NCBI GenBank assembly: GCA_044344145.1
Contig: JBIJDM010000061.1
Location: 1-12,607 of the forward strand
From: JBAXGE01 sp044344145
Lineage (GTDB): Bacteria > Planctomycetota > Phycisphaerae > WQYP01
Reading direction: 5' to 3'
Length of the DNA stretch: 12,607 nucleotides
Part shown: positions 6,320 through 12,607 of the stretch, piece by piece
How the letters are laid out: every line of letters starts with the position of its first letter
How positions within the stretch are numbered: position 1 is the stretch's first letter
Made by a program: the position numbers and the translations under genes
Notes under the pieces: generated by a model
The model's input: only the letters and a program-made list of their open reading frames with translations
Told to the model about the DNA's origin: nothing
Databases searched by the model: none

Positions 6320-7273
6320 ATGCATATCCTCGTCACCGGTGCGGCAGGTTTTCTGGGATCGCATTTGTCGGAACAACTGGTGGCCCAAGGGCACACGGTG
6401 GTGGGGGCGGATAATCTAATCACCGGATCAAACCGTAATCTGGCCGGCCTGCAGAACCATCCGGCATTTTCGCTGATCAATTGCGATCTGACCGAACCTT
6501 TGCCCGACGCTATCACCCGGCAAACCTTCCAGCGGATTTATCATATGGCCTCGCCCGCTTCACCCACTGGCTATGTGCGGCATCAAGTGGTGACACTGAA
6601 GGTCAATGCGCTGGGCACGATGCATTTGCTCGAACTGGCCCAGCGCAACCAGGCCCGCATTCTGGTGGCCTCCACTTCCGAGGCGTATGGTGATCCCAGT
6701 GAACATCCGCAGCGCGAAACCTATTGGGGCCACGTGAATCCCGTGGGCATGCGGTCCATGTATGATGAAGCCAAACGTTTCATGGAAGCCGTCACCATGG
6801 CGTACCACCGCGAACAGGGGGTGGATACACGCATTGTTCGCATCTTTAATACCTATGGTCCACGGCTGGCCGTGAATGATGGCCGGGTGGTGGTGACCTT
6901 CATTGCTCAAGCCTTGTGCAACGAGCCACTCACCGTGCAGGGGGATGGCAGTCAGACCCGTTCGCTTTGCTTTGTGGCGGATGAAATACGCGGCCTCATG
7001 GCCTTGATGGAGTGTCCCAATTATCACTTGCCGGTCAATATTGGCAATCCTGATGAAGTTACCATGCTGCAACTGGCCAAGGAAATCATCACCCTCACCG
7101 GGTCTACGTCACGAATTCGCCACACCGAATTACCACCCGATGATCCCAGGCAGCGCTGCCCGGATATCACGCTGGCCCGTAAGTTGCTCAACTGGTCCCC
7201 GCAGGTGTCCCGGCAAGAAGGGCTGACCCGTACGATTGCTTATTATCGTACCTTACTGGCTAATCCCGGTTAA
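6320..7273 (+). CDS. UDP-glucuronate decarboxylase (UDP-xylose synthase), SDR family
   Basis: A 318-residue extended short-chain dehydrogenase/reductase that should convert UDP-glucuronate to UDP-xylose through an NAD-linked 4-keto intermediate. The NAD loop is GAAGFLGSH (7-15). UXS hallmarks are HMASPASP (75-82), STSEAYGDPSEHPQRETYWG (118-137), YDEAKRF (148-154, with Tyr148 and Lys152 catalytic), RIFNTYGPR (174-182), DGRVVVTFI (187-195) and GDGSQTRS (208-215). ATG 6320 places the family-typical M-x-ILVTG at the N-terminus. ATG 6287, which overlaps the glycosyltransferase stop (TGATG), would add 11 residues and allow translational coupling. The partner glycosyltransferase upstream may use the product or a related sugar. 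The stop lies 1 base from the convergent phosphoesterase stop. Confidence 0.9.
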   Translation: MHILVTGAAGFLGSHLSEQLVAQGHTVVGADNLITGSNRNLAGLQNHPAFSLINCDLTEPLPDAITRQTFQRIYHMASPASPTGYVRHQVVTLKVNALGTMHLLELAQRNQARILVASTSEAYGDPSEHPQRETYWGHVNPVGMRSMYDEAKRFMEAVTMAYHREQGVDTRIVRIFNTYGPRLAVNDGRVVVTFIAQALCNEPLTVQGDGSQTRSLCFVADEIRGLMALMECPNYHLPVNIGNPDEVTMLQLAKEIITLTGSTSRIRHTELPPDDPRQRCPDITLARKLLNWSPQVSRQEGLTRTIAYYRTLLANPG

Positions 7274-7274
7274 T

Positions 7275-8117
7275 TTAATCGCCCAAATCACGCCGGTGGT
7301 CATCGCGGTCATACGCATCCGGGATGGCGCTGGCATCGCGGTCGCAGCGTTCTATCGCCAAGGCTTTGCCGGTGGCGGGGTCTAAGGTCAGAATCACGCC
7401 ACTTAATCGTGGATGACCCAGGGCCACATCAAACATAGTGGGCATGGAAGTCAGCATATGCTTGAGTACGCGATCGGTCCGCCGGCCCAGAATGCTATCC
7501 CACGGACCACACATCCCCAGGTCCGAAACGTAAGCCGTACCCTTGGCCAGTACCCGTTGGTCGGCGGTGGGTACATGCGTATGCGTGCCCACCACGGCGG
7601 ACACGCGGCCATTAAGATACCAGCCCATCGCCACTTTTTCGCTGGTCTGTTCGGCGTGGAAATCTACAATCCGCAGCGTCAGATCGCGCGGCATCTCCAG
7701 CAGCATCCGGTCCATGGCCCGGAACGGATCATCGGCCGCCAAATTGATGTTGTTGCGACCAATCACCTGCATGATGCCGATATTGAGGCCCGAGCGAGTT
7801 TTGATGATGGTCCACCCTTTACCGATGGCGCCGGTCGGGAAATTACCCGGGCGGATCAGACGGTCGGATTGCTCCAGCGTGGCAAAAATGTCTTTCTTGC
7901 GATAGGTATGATCTCCCAAGGTGCAGACATCTACTCCGCTGGCCCGGATTTTTTCAAATAGCGTGGGGGTTAATCCGGAACCGCCGGCCGAGTTTTCGGC
8001 ATTGGCGATCACCAAATCAAGTTCATATTCGCGGGTCAATTTTGGGACCCATTCCGCCACGGCGTGACGTCCGGGTTTGCCGACAATGTCGCCCAGACAC
8101 AAAACACGAATGGACAT
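7275..8117 (-). CDS. TIGR00282/YmdB-family metallophosphoesterase (probable 2',3'-cyclic nucleotide phosphodiesterase)
   Basis: A 280-residue cytoplasmic enzyme of the calcineurin-like fold whose studied relative, B. subtilis YmdB, hydrolyses cyclic nucleotides. The metal-site motifs are CLGDIVGKPGR (7-17, Asp10), NAENSAGG (39-46, Glu41 and Asn42), LGDHTY (67-72), DFHAEQTSEK (152-161, His154) and GTHTHVPTAD (177-186, His179 and His181). The spacing matches YmdB, but Asp69 stands where YmdB has a metal-binding Asn. The last 20 residues are Asp/Arg-rich and look like a tail. The frame is open to 8162, but ATG 8117 (MSIRVLCLGD) matches family N-termini. The gene diverges from ilvD and converges with the decarboxylase gene. 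Confidence 0.92.
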   Translation of the reverse strand: MSIRVLCLGDIVGKPGRHAVAEWVPKLTREYELDLVIANAENSAGGSGLTPTLFEKIRASGVDVCTLGDHTYRKKDIFATLEQSDRLIRPGNFPTGAIGKGWTIIKTRSGLNIGIMQVIGRNNINLAADDPFRAMDRMLLEMPRDLTLRIVDFHAEQTSEKVAMGWYLNGRVSAVVGTHTHVPTADQRVLAKGTAYVSDLGMCGPWDSILGRRTDRVLKHMLTSMPTMFDVALGHPRLSGVILTLDPATGKALAIERCDRDASAIPDAYDRDDHRRDLGD

Positions 8118-8134
8118 AGCAAACAGGCTTTCTA

Positions 8135-8149
8135 GCTTGCGGTGCAAGC
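8135..8149. repeat. Perfect hairpin in the phosphoesterase-ilvD divergent region
   Basis: GCTTGC-GGT-GCAAGC has 6-base perfect arms and a 3-base loop. It lies 18 bases upstream of the phosphoesterase ATG (minus strand), where it would fold in that mRNA leader. It could also act as a protein site shared with ilvD, whose start is 125 bases away. No T-run follows, so it is not a standard terminator. Confidence 0.45.
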
Positions 8150-8179
8150 GCAGGAGTAACACACAGTTTCACGGCTTTC

Positions 8180-8268
8180 TTGGGTGCTGTCAAACCCGGT
8201 GACCTAATATACTTGGGAATATCGGCTTTTGGGTATAGAATCAGTCTTTTACGCGTTACGCGAAGGAG
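8180..8268 (+). promoter_or_regulatory. ilvD upstream region: candidate promoter and strong ribosome site
   Basis: AT-rich -10-like boxes occur at TAATAT (8205-8210, with TTGGGT 19 bases upstream at 8180-8185), at the overlapping TATACT (8208-8213) and at TATAGA (8234-8239). None has a good -35 at ideal spacing, so the start site is unresolved. TTACGCG is repeated in tandem (8249-8255 and 8256-8262) immediately before and overlapping the Shine-Dalgarno GAAGGAG (8262-8268), 5 bases before the ATG. No leucine- or valine-rich leader peptide or T-box was recognised. Confidence 0.35.
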
Positions 8269-8273
8269 TTGTT

Positions 8274-9962
8274 ATGGCGATTTCTGACATGATCAAGAAG
8301 GGTGCAATTCGTGCCCCCCATCGTTCGTTGTTGCGGGCGACCGGCGTAATTCAAGATGATTCGGATTGGGATAAGCCATTTATCGCAGTTGCGAATTCTT
8401 TTGTGCAAATCGTTCCCGGCCATGTGCATTTGGATGTGGTGGGCCGCAAGGTCCGCGCCGCAGTACGCGCTGCCGGTGGGGTACCGTTTGAATTCAATAC
8501 CATCGGCGTGGATGACGGAATTGCCATGGGGCATACCGGCATGAAGTATTCTCTGGCCAGTCGCGAATTAATTGCCGACTGCGTGGAGACCATGCTCCGG
8601 GCCCATTGCTTTGACGGCATGGTGTGTATCCCCAACTGCGACAAAATTGTGCCCGGCATGATGATGGCCGCGGCGCGGGTGAATGTGCCGACCGTGTTTG
8701 TCTCGGGCGGACCGATGAAAGCTGGCAAGTTGCCCTCCACCGGCAAAGCGATTGATCTGGCCAGCGTGTTTGAAGGCGTCGGCGCCCAGTCCAACGGGCG
8801 CATTACGCTTCAGCAGTTGGATGAACTCGAACGCAATGCCTGTCCGACCTGCGGTAGTTGCAGCGGGATGTTCACGGCTAACAGCATGAACTGCCTGTGC
8901 GAAGCTCTGGGTTTGGCGCTGCCGGGGAACGGTTCGATTTTGGCCACCGATCCGCGGCGCGATGAGTTGTTTATCCGGGCTGGCAAGGCCATTGTCGAAT
9001 TGATCCGTCGGGATATCAAACCGCGCGACATTCTGACCCGCGAGGCCTTTGAGAACGCCTTCGCATTGGATATGGCGATGGGCGGTTCCACCAACACGGT
9101 TTTGCATACGCTGGCCGTGGCCATTGAAGCGGGTTGTCCATTTGATCTGCGGCATCTTAATGAAGTTGCCGCCCGGGTTCCGCATATCTGTAAGGTGGCC
9201 CCCAGTGGTACCTATCACATGGAAGATGTTGACCGGGCTGGCGGGATTGGTGCGATTTTGAAAGTGATCAGCGGTAAACCTGGAGTGTTGCACACGGAAT
9301 GCATCACAGCGACCGGCAAGACTTTAGGCGAAAATATTGCCGAGGCGCAGGTGCTGGATGCCGATGTCATCCGGCCCCTGGACAAGGCCCACTCGCAGCA
9401 GGGCGGTCTGGCGATTTTGTTTGGGAACCTGGCCCCCGGAGGTTCGGTAATCAAGGCCGCAGGCGTGGCTCCAACCATGATGACTTTCTCCGGACCGGCT
9501 GTTATCTTCGAAAGTCAGGAAGAGGCCATGGATGGGATTCTCGGTGGTAAGGTAAAAGCGGGTGATGTGGTCATTATCCGCTACGAGGGACCGCGCGGTG
9601 GACCGGGCATGCAGGAAATGCTTTCGCCCACGGCCGCGATTGCCGGTCAAGGGTTGGGGGAATCCGTGGCGCTGATTACCGATGGTCGCTTCAGCGGGGC
9701 TACCCGCGGTGGCTCCATCGGGCATGTGAGTCCCGAAGCGGCGGCCGGCGGGCCCATTGCCCTGGTCATGCCCGGAGATATCATCAATATTGATATCCCC
9801 AAGCGGACGCTGGAACTTAAAGTGTCGGATGCGGAGTTGGCCCGGCGTAAAGCCAATTGGAAACGTCCCGCCGGCAAGATCAACTACGGCTATTTGGCCC
9901 GGTATGCCAGCATGGTAACCAGTGCGGATACCGGTGCGGTACTCAAACAGCCGGAAGTGTGA
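8274..9962 (+). CDS. ilvD: Dihydroxy-acid dehydratase
   Basis: A 562-residue IlvD/Edd-family enzyme of full length. It dehydrates 2,3-dihydroxy-isovalerate and 2,3-dihydroxy-3-methylvalerate to the keto acids that lead to valine, leucine and isoleucine. Visible motifs are VPGHVHL (47-53), GVDDGIAMGHTGM (78-90), IPNCDKIVPGMM (119-130, cluster Cys122 and metal-site Lys124), FVSGGPM (142-148), CPTCGSCSGMFTANSMNCL (190-208) and GRFSGATRGG (471-480, Ser474 as likely base). Ile46 in VQIVPGH occupies the position that is Cys in plant/mycobacterial-type [2Fe-2S] enzymes, so this resembles the oxygen-sensitive E. coli/B. subtilis type (inference). GAAGGAG fixes the start. It is a single-gene unit closed by the hairpin at 9991-10023; no other ilv or leu gene is nearby. 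Confidence 0.97.
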   Translation: MAISDMIKKGAIRAPHRSLLRATGVIQDDSDWDKPFIAVANSFVQIVPGHVHLDVVGRKVRAAVRAAGGVPFEFNTIGVDDGIAMGHTGMKYSLASRELIADCVETMLRAHCFDGMVCIPNCDKIVPGMMMAAARVNVPTVFVSGGPMKAGKLPSTGKAIDLASVFEGVGAQSNGRITLQQLDELERNACPTCGSCSGMFTANSMNCLCEALGLALPGNGSILATDPRRDELFIRAGKAIVELIRRDIKPRDILTREAFENAFALDMAMGGSTNTVLHTLAVAIEAGCPFDLRHLNEVAARVPHICKVAPSGTYHMEDVDRAGGIGAILKVISGKPGVLHTECITATGKTLGENIAEAQVLDADVIRPLDKAHSQQGGLAILFGNLAPGGSVIKAAGVAPTMMTFSGPAVIFESQEEAMDGILGGKVKAGDVVIIRYEGPRGGPGMQEMLSPTAAIAGQGLGESVALITDGRFSGATRGGSIGHVSPEAAAGGPIALVMPGDIINIDIPKRTLELKVSDAELARRKANWKRPAGKINYGYLARYASMVTSADTGAVLKQPEV

Positions 9963-9990
9963 CGATAGATCTAAGTAGTCAGATAAAATA

Positions 9991-10023
9991 CGGGGACCCT
10001 AGGTTAACGGCCTATGGTCCCCG
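9991..10023. terminator. Bidirectional intrinsic terminator between ilvD and the PDZ gene
   Basis: CGGGGACC (9991-9998) pairs perfectly with GGTCCCCG (10016-10023). After one mismatch, TAGG (10000-10003) pairs with CCTA (10011-10014) around a 7-base loop. On the plus strand the stem is followed by ATTTATTATTT, on the minus strand by TATTTTATCT, so both convergent transcripts meet a hairpin plus U-rich tail. It lies 28 bases after the ilvD stop and 5 bases after the PDZ gene stop. Confidence 0.85.
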
Positions 10024-10028
10024 ATTTA

Positions 10029-10922
10029 TTATTTGGGTTGGGTGGTAGCGCGGCGGAGCTTGCGGGCTTCTTCCAGATCACGTTTAAGCTTTTCCAATTG
10101 GGCCTGCTGCTGGCGGATGGTTTCTTCAAGATTCTGCTCGGAATTATCCGCCGGGGTAGTGTGTTCCAACATTTGTTCCGCCAGTGGGCGGATGGATTCT
10201 GGGATGGACGAGAGACTGTCTTTGGTCACCGTATAGGTTTGTTCATTGAACGTAATCGTACGGCGAACATTGCCCTGGACATCGGTTTGCTGAGAGATCA
10301 GGATCGGTTGCCCACTGCGTAACTGACGGACCAATTCGCGTTTCACCGCGGGATTGGCGGTGAGATCCACCCGATAACCGGGTCCTACATCCAAGGTGCC
10401 GCCGTTGGGCAGTGCCACACGGTTGACGACCTCGCTGTTGGCGGGATTAGTGGCGGTAACAGGCTGGAACGCACGGGCGTTACCCTGCACCACAAACGCC
10501 TCGGGCCGGGGTGCGGGGGTGATGACTAGACTACTGCGTTCCCCAGCGCGGATCAGCTCAATTTGGATGGGCGTGACCTGCAAGCTTTTACCCACCAGCG
10601 TGGGGCGTGAGCATTCTGCCAGTTGGGTGTGGTTGGTTAATGGCTTGCCGTTAAAGGTGATCAACAGATCACCTTGGAGCAGGCCAGCTTGCTGGGCGGG
10701 CGAATCCGGCATGATGCGATCCACCAGCAACCCCTGACCATCGGAAAGTTTGAGTAATTTCGCCATGGTGGGGGGGATGTTTTCCACCGTCAGCCCGAGC
10801 CAATATTGCTGGGTGAAGGGGTTCACCAGCGCCGGTTTGGTGGTGGCGGTATCACCTGCCCCGACCGATAGGACGGTCAGGCCCAGAAAACCCGCCACGA
10901 GTATGGCACGCCATGGTTGCAT
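10029..10922 (-). CDS. Exported PDZ-domain protein, third gene of ECF module 2
   Basis: A 297-residue protein with an N-terminal hydrophobic signal (MQPWRAILVAGFLGLTVLSV, 1-20, then GAG-D) that could be cleaved near 23 or serve as an anchor. A PDZ domain spans about 40-135, with WLGLTVENIPP (41-51), GLLVDRIMPDSPAQQAGL (64-81) and GDLLITFNGKPL (84-95), as in HtrA-type PDZ domains that bind C-terminal peptides. No serine protease domain is present. The middle (140-235) is an unfamiliar beta-rich stretch. The C-terminus (260-290) is charged and probably a coiled coil. It follows the anti-sigma gene by 13 bases and ends at the terminator, so it belongs to the sigma operon. A role in envelope sensing or chaperoning is inferred. 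Two consecutive TAA codons end the gene. Confidence 0.8.
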   Translation of the reverse strand: MQPWRAILVAGFLGLTVLSVGAGDTATTKPALVNPFTQQYWLGLTVENIPPTMAKLLKLSDGQGLLVDRIMPDSPAQQAGLLQGDLLITFNGKPLTNHTQLAECSRPTLVGKSLQVTPIQIELIRAGERSSLVITPAPRPEAFVVQGNARAFQPVTATNPANSEVVNRVALPNGGTLDVGPGYRVDLTANPAVKRELVRQLRSGQPILISQQTDVQGNVRRTITFNEQTYTVTKDSLSSIPESIRPLAEQMLEHTTPADNSEQNLEETIRQQQAQLEKLKRDLEEARKLRRATTQPK

Positions 10923-10935
10923 GGAAATCCAGTGC

Positions 10936-11505
10936 TTAATAAATCGTCTGGCCTAAGGCGACCACCGGCAACGCGATAATATGGTCGTTATCATCGGCTA
11001 CGATCAGCAACTGCTGATTGTCGCCGGGCGCTTCATTGGCCGTGATCTGGGCGATGGTACTTCTGCCCTGCACAGGCACCTTGATCGTCGCGGTACCACC
11101 ATTGAGGGAACCGGGCAGAATGATATTGACCGTGGACAGCGCTGCCTGATCCAGTGGGTTGATGGTTTGGGTTTGCTTAAGATTCAGCCAAAGTCCAACA
11201 CCCAACAAAAGTATGATCCCCAGGCCTGCGGCATAGCGGAAATAATGCCGTTGGGGCGTTGGGAACGACAAGGGGGCGGTTGGCACCACTGGATACACGG
11301 GGGCTGGTGTGGACACGGCTGTGTAATTGTGAAAGACTTTGTGTTCAACCTGACGTTCCAGAAAACGCAGCGCCAACATCCGCCAGCCCGTGGGTACCGT
11401 GTCCAACTGGCGCAGAATCTGCACCCGATTGGGGTCGGGCAGTTCGTCGTCCACCAGCAGGTCCAATTGAACCTCAAGTTCCGTGTTGGGGGTGACTTTT
11501 CGCAT
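10936..11505 (-). CDS. Probable membrane-bound anti-sigma factor (module 2)
   Basis: A 189-residue protein. The cytoplasmic N-terminus (LDLLVDDELPDPNRVQILRQ, 14-33, then LDTVPTGWRMLALRFLERQ, 34-52) matches the 'LVDgELP...R..L..Ld..P.gWR..AL.FLE.Q' pattern I associate with planctomycete anti-sigma-like proteins. A Pro-rich linker (67-84), one membrane segment (91-108) and an external domain of about 80 residues follow. It contains no cysteine, so no zinc-type anti-sigma domain. The sigma gene's stop TGA overlaps the ATG (ATGATG at 11508-11503). The second ATG (11505) is preferred because GGAGG ends 4 bases before it, against 1 base for the first. Tight coupling implies stoichiometric synthesis with the sigma factor. 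Confidence 0.78.
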   Translation of the reverse strand: MRKVTPNTELEVQLDLLVDDELPDPNRVQILRQLDTVPTGWRMLALRFLERQVEHKVFHNYTAVSTPAPVYPVVPTAPLSFPTPQRHYFRYAAGLGIILLLGVGLWLNLKQTQTINPLDQAALSTVNIILPGSLNGGTATIKVPVQGRSTIAQITANEAPGDNQQLLIVADDNDHIIALPVVALGQTIY

Positions 11506-12131
11506 CATTCCTCCGATCCATACTGATTCAGCATAATATCGCGTAACTTTTGCCGGGCCCGAAACAGACGCATCTGTACGACTCCGACGGTAACGCCCAT
11601 CCGCTGGGCAATGTCCTGATAACTCGCATCCTCTACATGCTTCAAAATCAGCATTTCGACTTCTTTGGACGGTAACAGCGTGATCGCTTCGCGTAATTGG
11701 GCACATCGTTCGCTGCGGAGCAGGTTGGTCAGCGGATCACGGCTGGTCTCGGTTCCTCCGGTGGCCCCGAAGCGCAGTCGGTGCATGCCTTGGGCTTCGA
11801 CAATGCGTTTCTTAGCCCGGCCAACCGTCCGTCGGTACATCAGGGCGGCCCGAACCGTCAGGCGGTAGAGCCACGGTTTGGCTTTGTCAGGACTGGAGAG
11901 TGTGCTCCAATTCCGCATCGCCGCAATGGACACCTCCTGCATGACATCATCGGCACCCTCGGTACTCTTCAAACGCGCGATGGCGATGGCGCGTAACCAG
12001 CCCCCATGCATGCGCATGGCCTCGTGGGAGGTCCGGGGCAGTACTTCACCCGTGGCGCTAACCAACTGGGGTAGTTCGTCGGCCGCAACCTCTTGGGCGG
12101 TCGGAGCTAGTCTAATCTTGGGCTTCGCCAT
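11505..12131 (-). CDS. ECF-family RNA polymerase sigma factor (module 2)
   Basis: A 208-residue ECF-type sigma factor. Region 2 spans about 42-102, with LRAIAIARLKSTEGADDVMQ (46-65), EVSIAAMRNW (66-75) and KPWLYRLTVRAALMYRR (85-101). Region 4 spans about 145-200, with LREAITLLPSKEVEMLILKH (146-165) and the helix-turn-helix SYQDIAQRMGVTVGVVQMRL (170-189). The N-terminal 40 residues are a non-conserved extension. ATG 12131 is used; an upstream in-frame TTG at 12134 is less likely. The ribosome site is distant (AGGA 12149-12146, about 14 bases) and lies inside a potential hairpin loop. It heads an operon with its anti-sigma and a PDZ protein. Target genes are unknown. Confidence 0.92.
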   Translation of the reverse strand: MAKPKIRLAPTAQEVAADELPQLVSATGEVLPRTSHEAMRMHGGWLRAIAIARLKSTEGADDVMQEVSIAAMRNWSTLSSPDKAKPWLYRLTVRAALMYRRTVGRAKKRIVEAQGMHRLRFGATGGTETSRDPLTNLLRSERCAQLREAITLLPSKEVEMLILKHVEDASYQDIAQRMGVTVGVVQMRLFRARQKLRDIMLNQYGSEE

Positions 12132-12171
12132 CAACGATGTACCCGTCCTATTTACTTATGCATGATCGTTG
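12132..12171 (-). promoter_or_regulatory. Inverted repeat bracketing the leader of ECF module 2
   Basis: In the minus-strand mRNA, CAACGAT (12171-12165) can pair with ATCGTTG (12138-12132), whose last base touches the ATG. The 26-base loop holds the AGGACGGG ribosome site. Folding would bring the distant Shine-Dalgarno next to the start codon, or restrict access to it, giving a possible translational switch. The arms are perfect over 7 bases and do not extend further. Confidence 0.4.
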
Positions 12172-12194
12172 CCATAGACGCACCATTCTTTCCT

Positions 12195-12224
12195 ATTTTA
12201 CCCACTTTTCAGAAATACGAACAA
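12195..12224 (-). promoter_or_regulatory. Candidate promoter of ECF module 2
   Basis: The minus strand has TTGTTC (12224-12219), an 18-base spacer and TAAAAT (12200-12195). The -10 is a good match and the -35 fair. Transcription would start near 12188, just upstream of the inverted repeat at 12171-12132, so the repeat would be inside the leader. Confidence 0.38.
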
Positions 12225-12253
12225 CATCTTCGCCCATCCAATGCCAGTATGCC

Positions 12254-12298
12254 TATGATAAGGTGTCTGCCGGGAACAAAGAACATTATTTTGAGGAG
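12254..12298 (+). promoter_or_regulatory. Candidate -10 box and ribosome site of the peroxiredoxin gene
   Basis: TATGAT (12254-12259) is a near-consensus -10 with no clear -35. GAGGAG (12293-12298) is a strong Shine-Dalgarno 7 bases before the ATG at 12306. No OxyR- or PerR-like palindrome was recognised in 12172-12305. Confidence 0.42.
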
Positions 12299-12305
12299 AT
12301 TTACG

Positions 12306-12607
12306 ATGGCTATCGAAGTAGGTAAACCCGCCCCTTTATTTGACTTAGCATCCACTACCGGCGAACCCATCGCCCTGAAAAACCTTAAGGGCAAGAAGGT
12401 GGTATTGTATTTCTACCCCAAGGACGACACCCCGGGCTGTACCAAGGAAGCCTGCAATTTCCGCGATACCATCGGCGATTTGAAGAAGGCCGGGGCTGTG
12501 GTATTGGGGGTCTCACCGGACGATGTGGCCAGCCATACCAAATTTAGCGCCAAATTTGGGCTAAATTTTCCGCTTTTGGCTGATGTGGATCATGCCGTGG
12601 CGGAGGC
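12306..12607 (+). CDS. bcp: Bcp/PrxQ-type thiol peroxiredoxin (N-terminal part, cut by window end)
   Basis: The first 100 residues of an AhpC/TSA-fold peroxidase that reduces hydrogen and organic peroxides using thioredoxin-type donors. YFYPKDDTPGCTKEACNFRD (35-54) holds the peroxidatic Cys45 and, five residues on, Cys50, the resolving cysteine position of the atypical two-cysteine BCP/PrxQ class. The preceding GKPAPLFDL (6-14) and the following GVSPDD are family-typical. About 50 residues should remain beyond the window. It diverges from ECF module 2 across 174 bases that hold promoter candidates for both. Confidence 0.95.
   Translation, partial: MAIEVGKPAPLFDLASTTGEPIALKNLKGKKVVLYFYPKDDTPGCTKEACNFRDTIGDLKKAGAVVLGVSPDDVASHTKFSAKFGLNFPLLADVDHAVAE

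Noticed and set aside
7413..7961. 182-codon plus-strand frame opposite the phosphoesterase gene
   Set aside because: It is a shadow of the conserved YmdB-like gene, whose metal motifs are all in the minus frame.
8110..8202. Possible 30-codon leader peptide before ilvD (starts MDIANRL)
   Set aside because: There is no ribosome site, it is Arg/Cys-rich rather than Leu/Val/Ile-rich, it overlaps the phosphoesterase start on the other strand, and no attenuator hairpin pair follows.
8568..9293. Long open frame (241 codons) antisense to ilvD
   Set aside because: It lies wholly inside a clear full-length ilvD, is rich in His, Arg and Gln as expected of a reverse-frame shadow, and shows no family motif.
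10981..11526. 181-codon plus-strand frame opposite the module 2 anti-sigma gene
   Set aside because: The minus-strand frame has a strong ribosome site, stop/start coupling with the sigma gene and a membrane segment. The plus frame has low-complexity Gly/His/Gln content and no ribosome site seen.
1..12607. CRISPR arrays, tRNA or rRNA genes, insertion sequences
   Set aside because: No regularly spaced repeats, no cloverleaf-like T-loop signatures, no rRNA-like stretches and no transposase motifs were seen on reading both strands.

Overview
The window reads as ordinary chromosomal DNA, densely coded on both strands, with no rRNA, tRNA, CRISPR array, insertion sequence or phage gene that I can see. 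The proteins suggest a member of the PVC group, most likely Planctomycetota (inference). The clues are two ECF sigma factor genes, each followed by a cysteine-poor, single-pass membrane anti-sigma-like gene of a style common in planctomycetes, together with a DUF4416 protein, a TIGR00282/YmdB phosphoesterase and a WecA variant. GC content is moderate, and most -10 boxes I could place are close to TATAAT.

Layout from left to right. Positions 1-81 (minus) hold the first codons of an unassigned gene. Positions 144-1817 (minus) are a two-gene operon: DUF4416, then a WecA/TagO-type polyprenyl-phosphate sugar-1-phosphate transferase. Diverging from it, 1941-3483 (plus) encodes a small DUF5615/PIN-like protein and an aminoglycoside-phosphotransferase-fold kinase. 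Positions 3577-4895 (plus) are ECF module 1 (sigma, then anti-sigma). A small protein with two CxxC pairs faces it on the minus strand (4943-5386). Positions 5502-7273 (plus) pair a family 2 glycosyltransferase with a UDP-glucuronate decarboxylase. The YmdB-like phosphoesterase converges on that pair (7275-8117, minus). Then come ilvD (8274-9962, plus), a bidirectional hairpin terminator, ECF module 2 on the minus strand (sigma 12131-11505, anti-sigma 11505-10936, secreted PDZ protein 10922-10029), and the start of a Bcp-type peroxiredoxin (from 12306, plus, cut by the window end).

Three themes emerge. The first is envelope glycan synthesis: the WecA-like transferase, the glycosyltransferase and UDP-xylose formation. 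The second is envelope or stress sensing: two ECF modules, one with an exported PDZ protein. The third is housekeeping: branched-chain amino acid synthesis, peroxide defence and cyclic nucleotide phosphodiesterase.

I found no clear-cut new defence or mobile system. The best leads are the sigma/anti-sigma/PDZ operon with an RNA fold around its start site, the PIN-like protein with altered acidic residues paired with a kinase, a possible leaderless gene for an unknown zinc-ribbon-like protein, and inverted repeats in several promoter regions.
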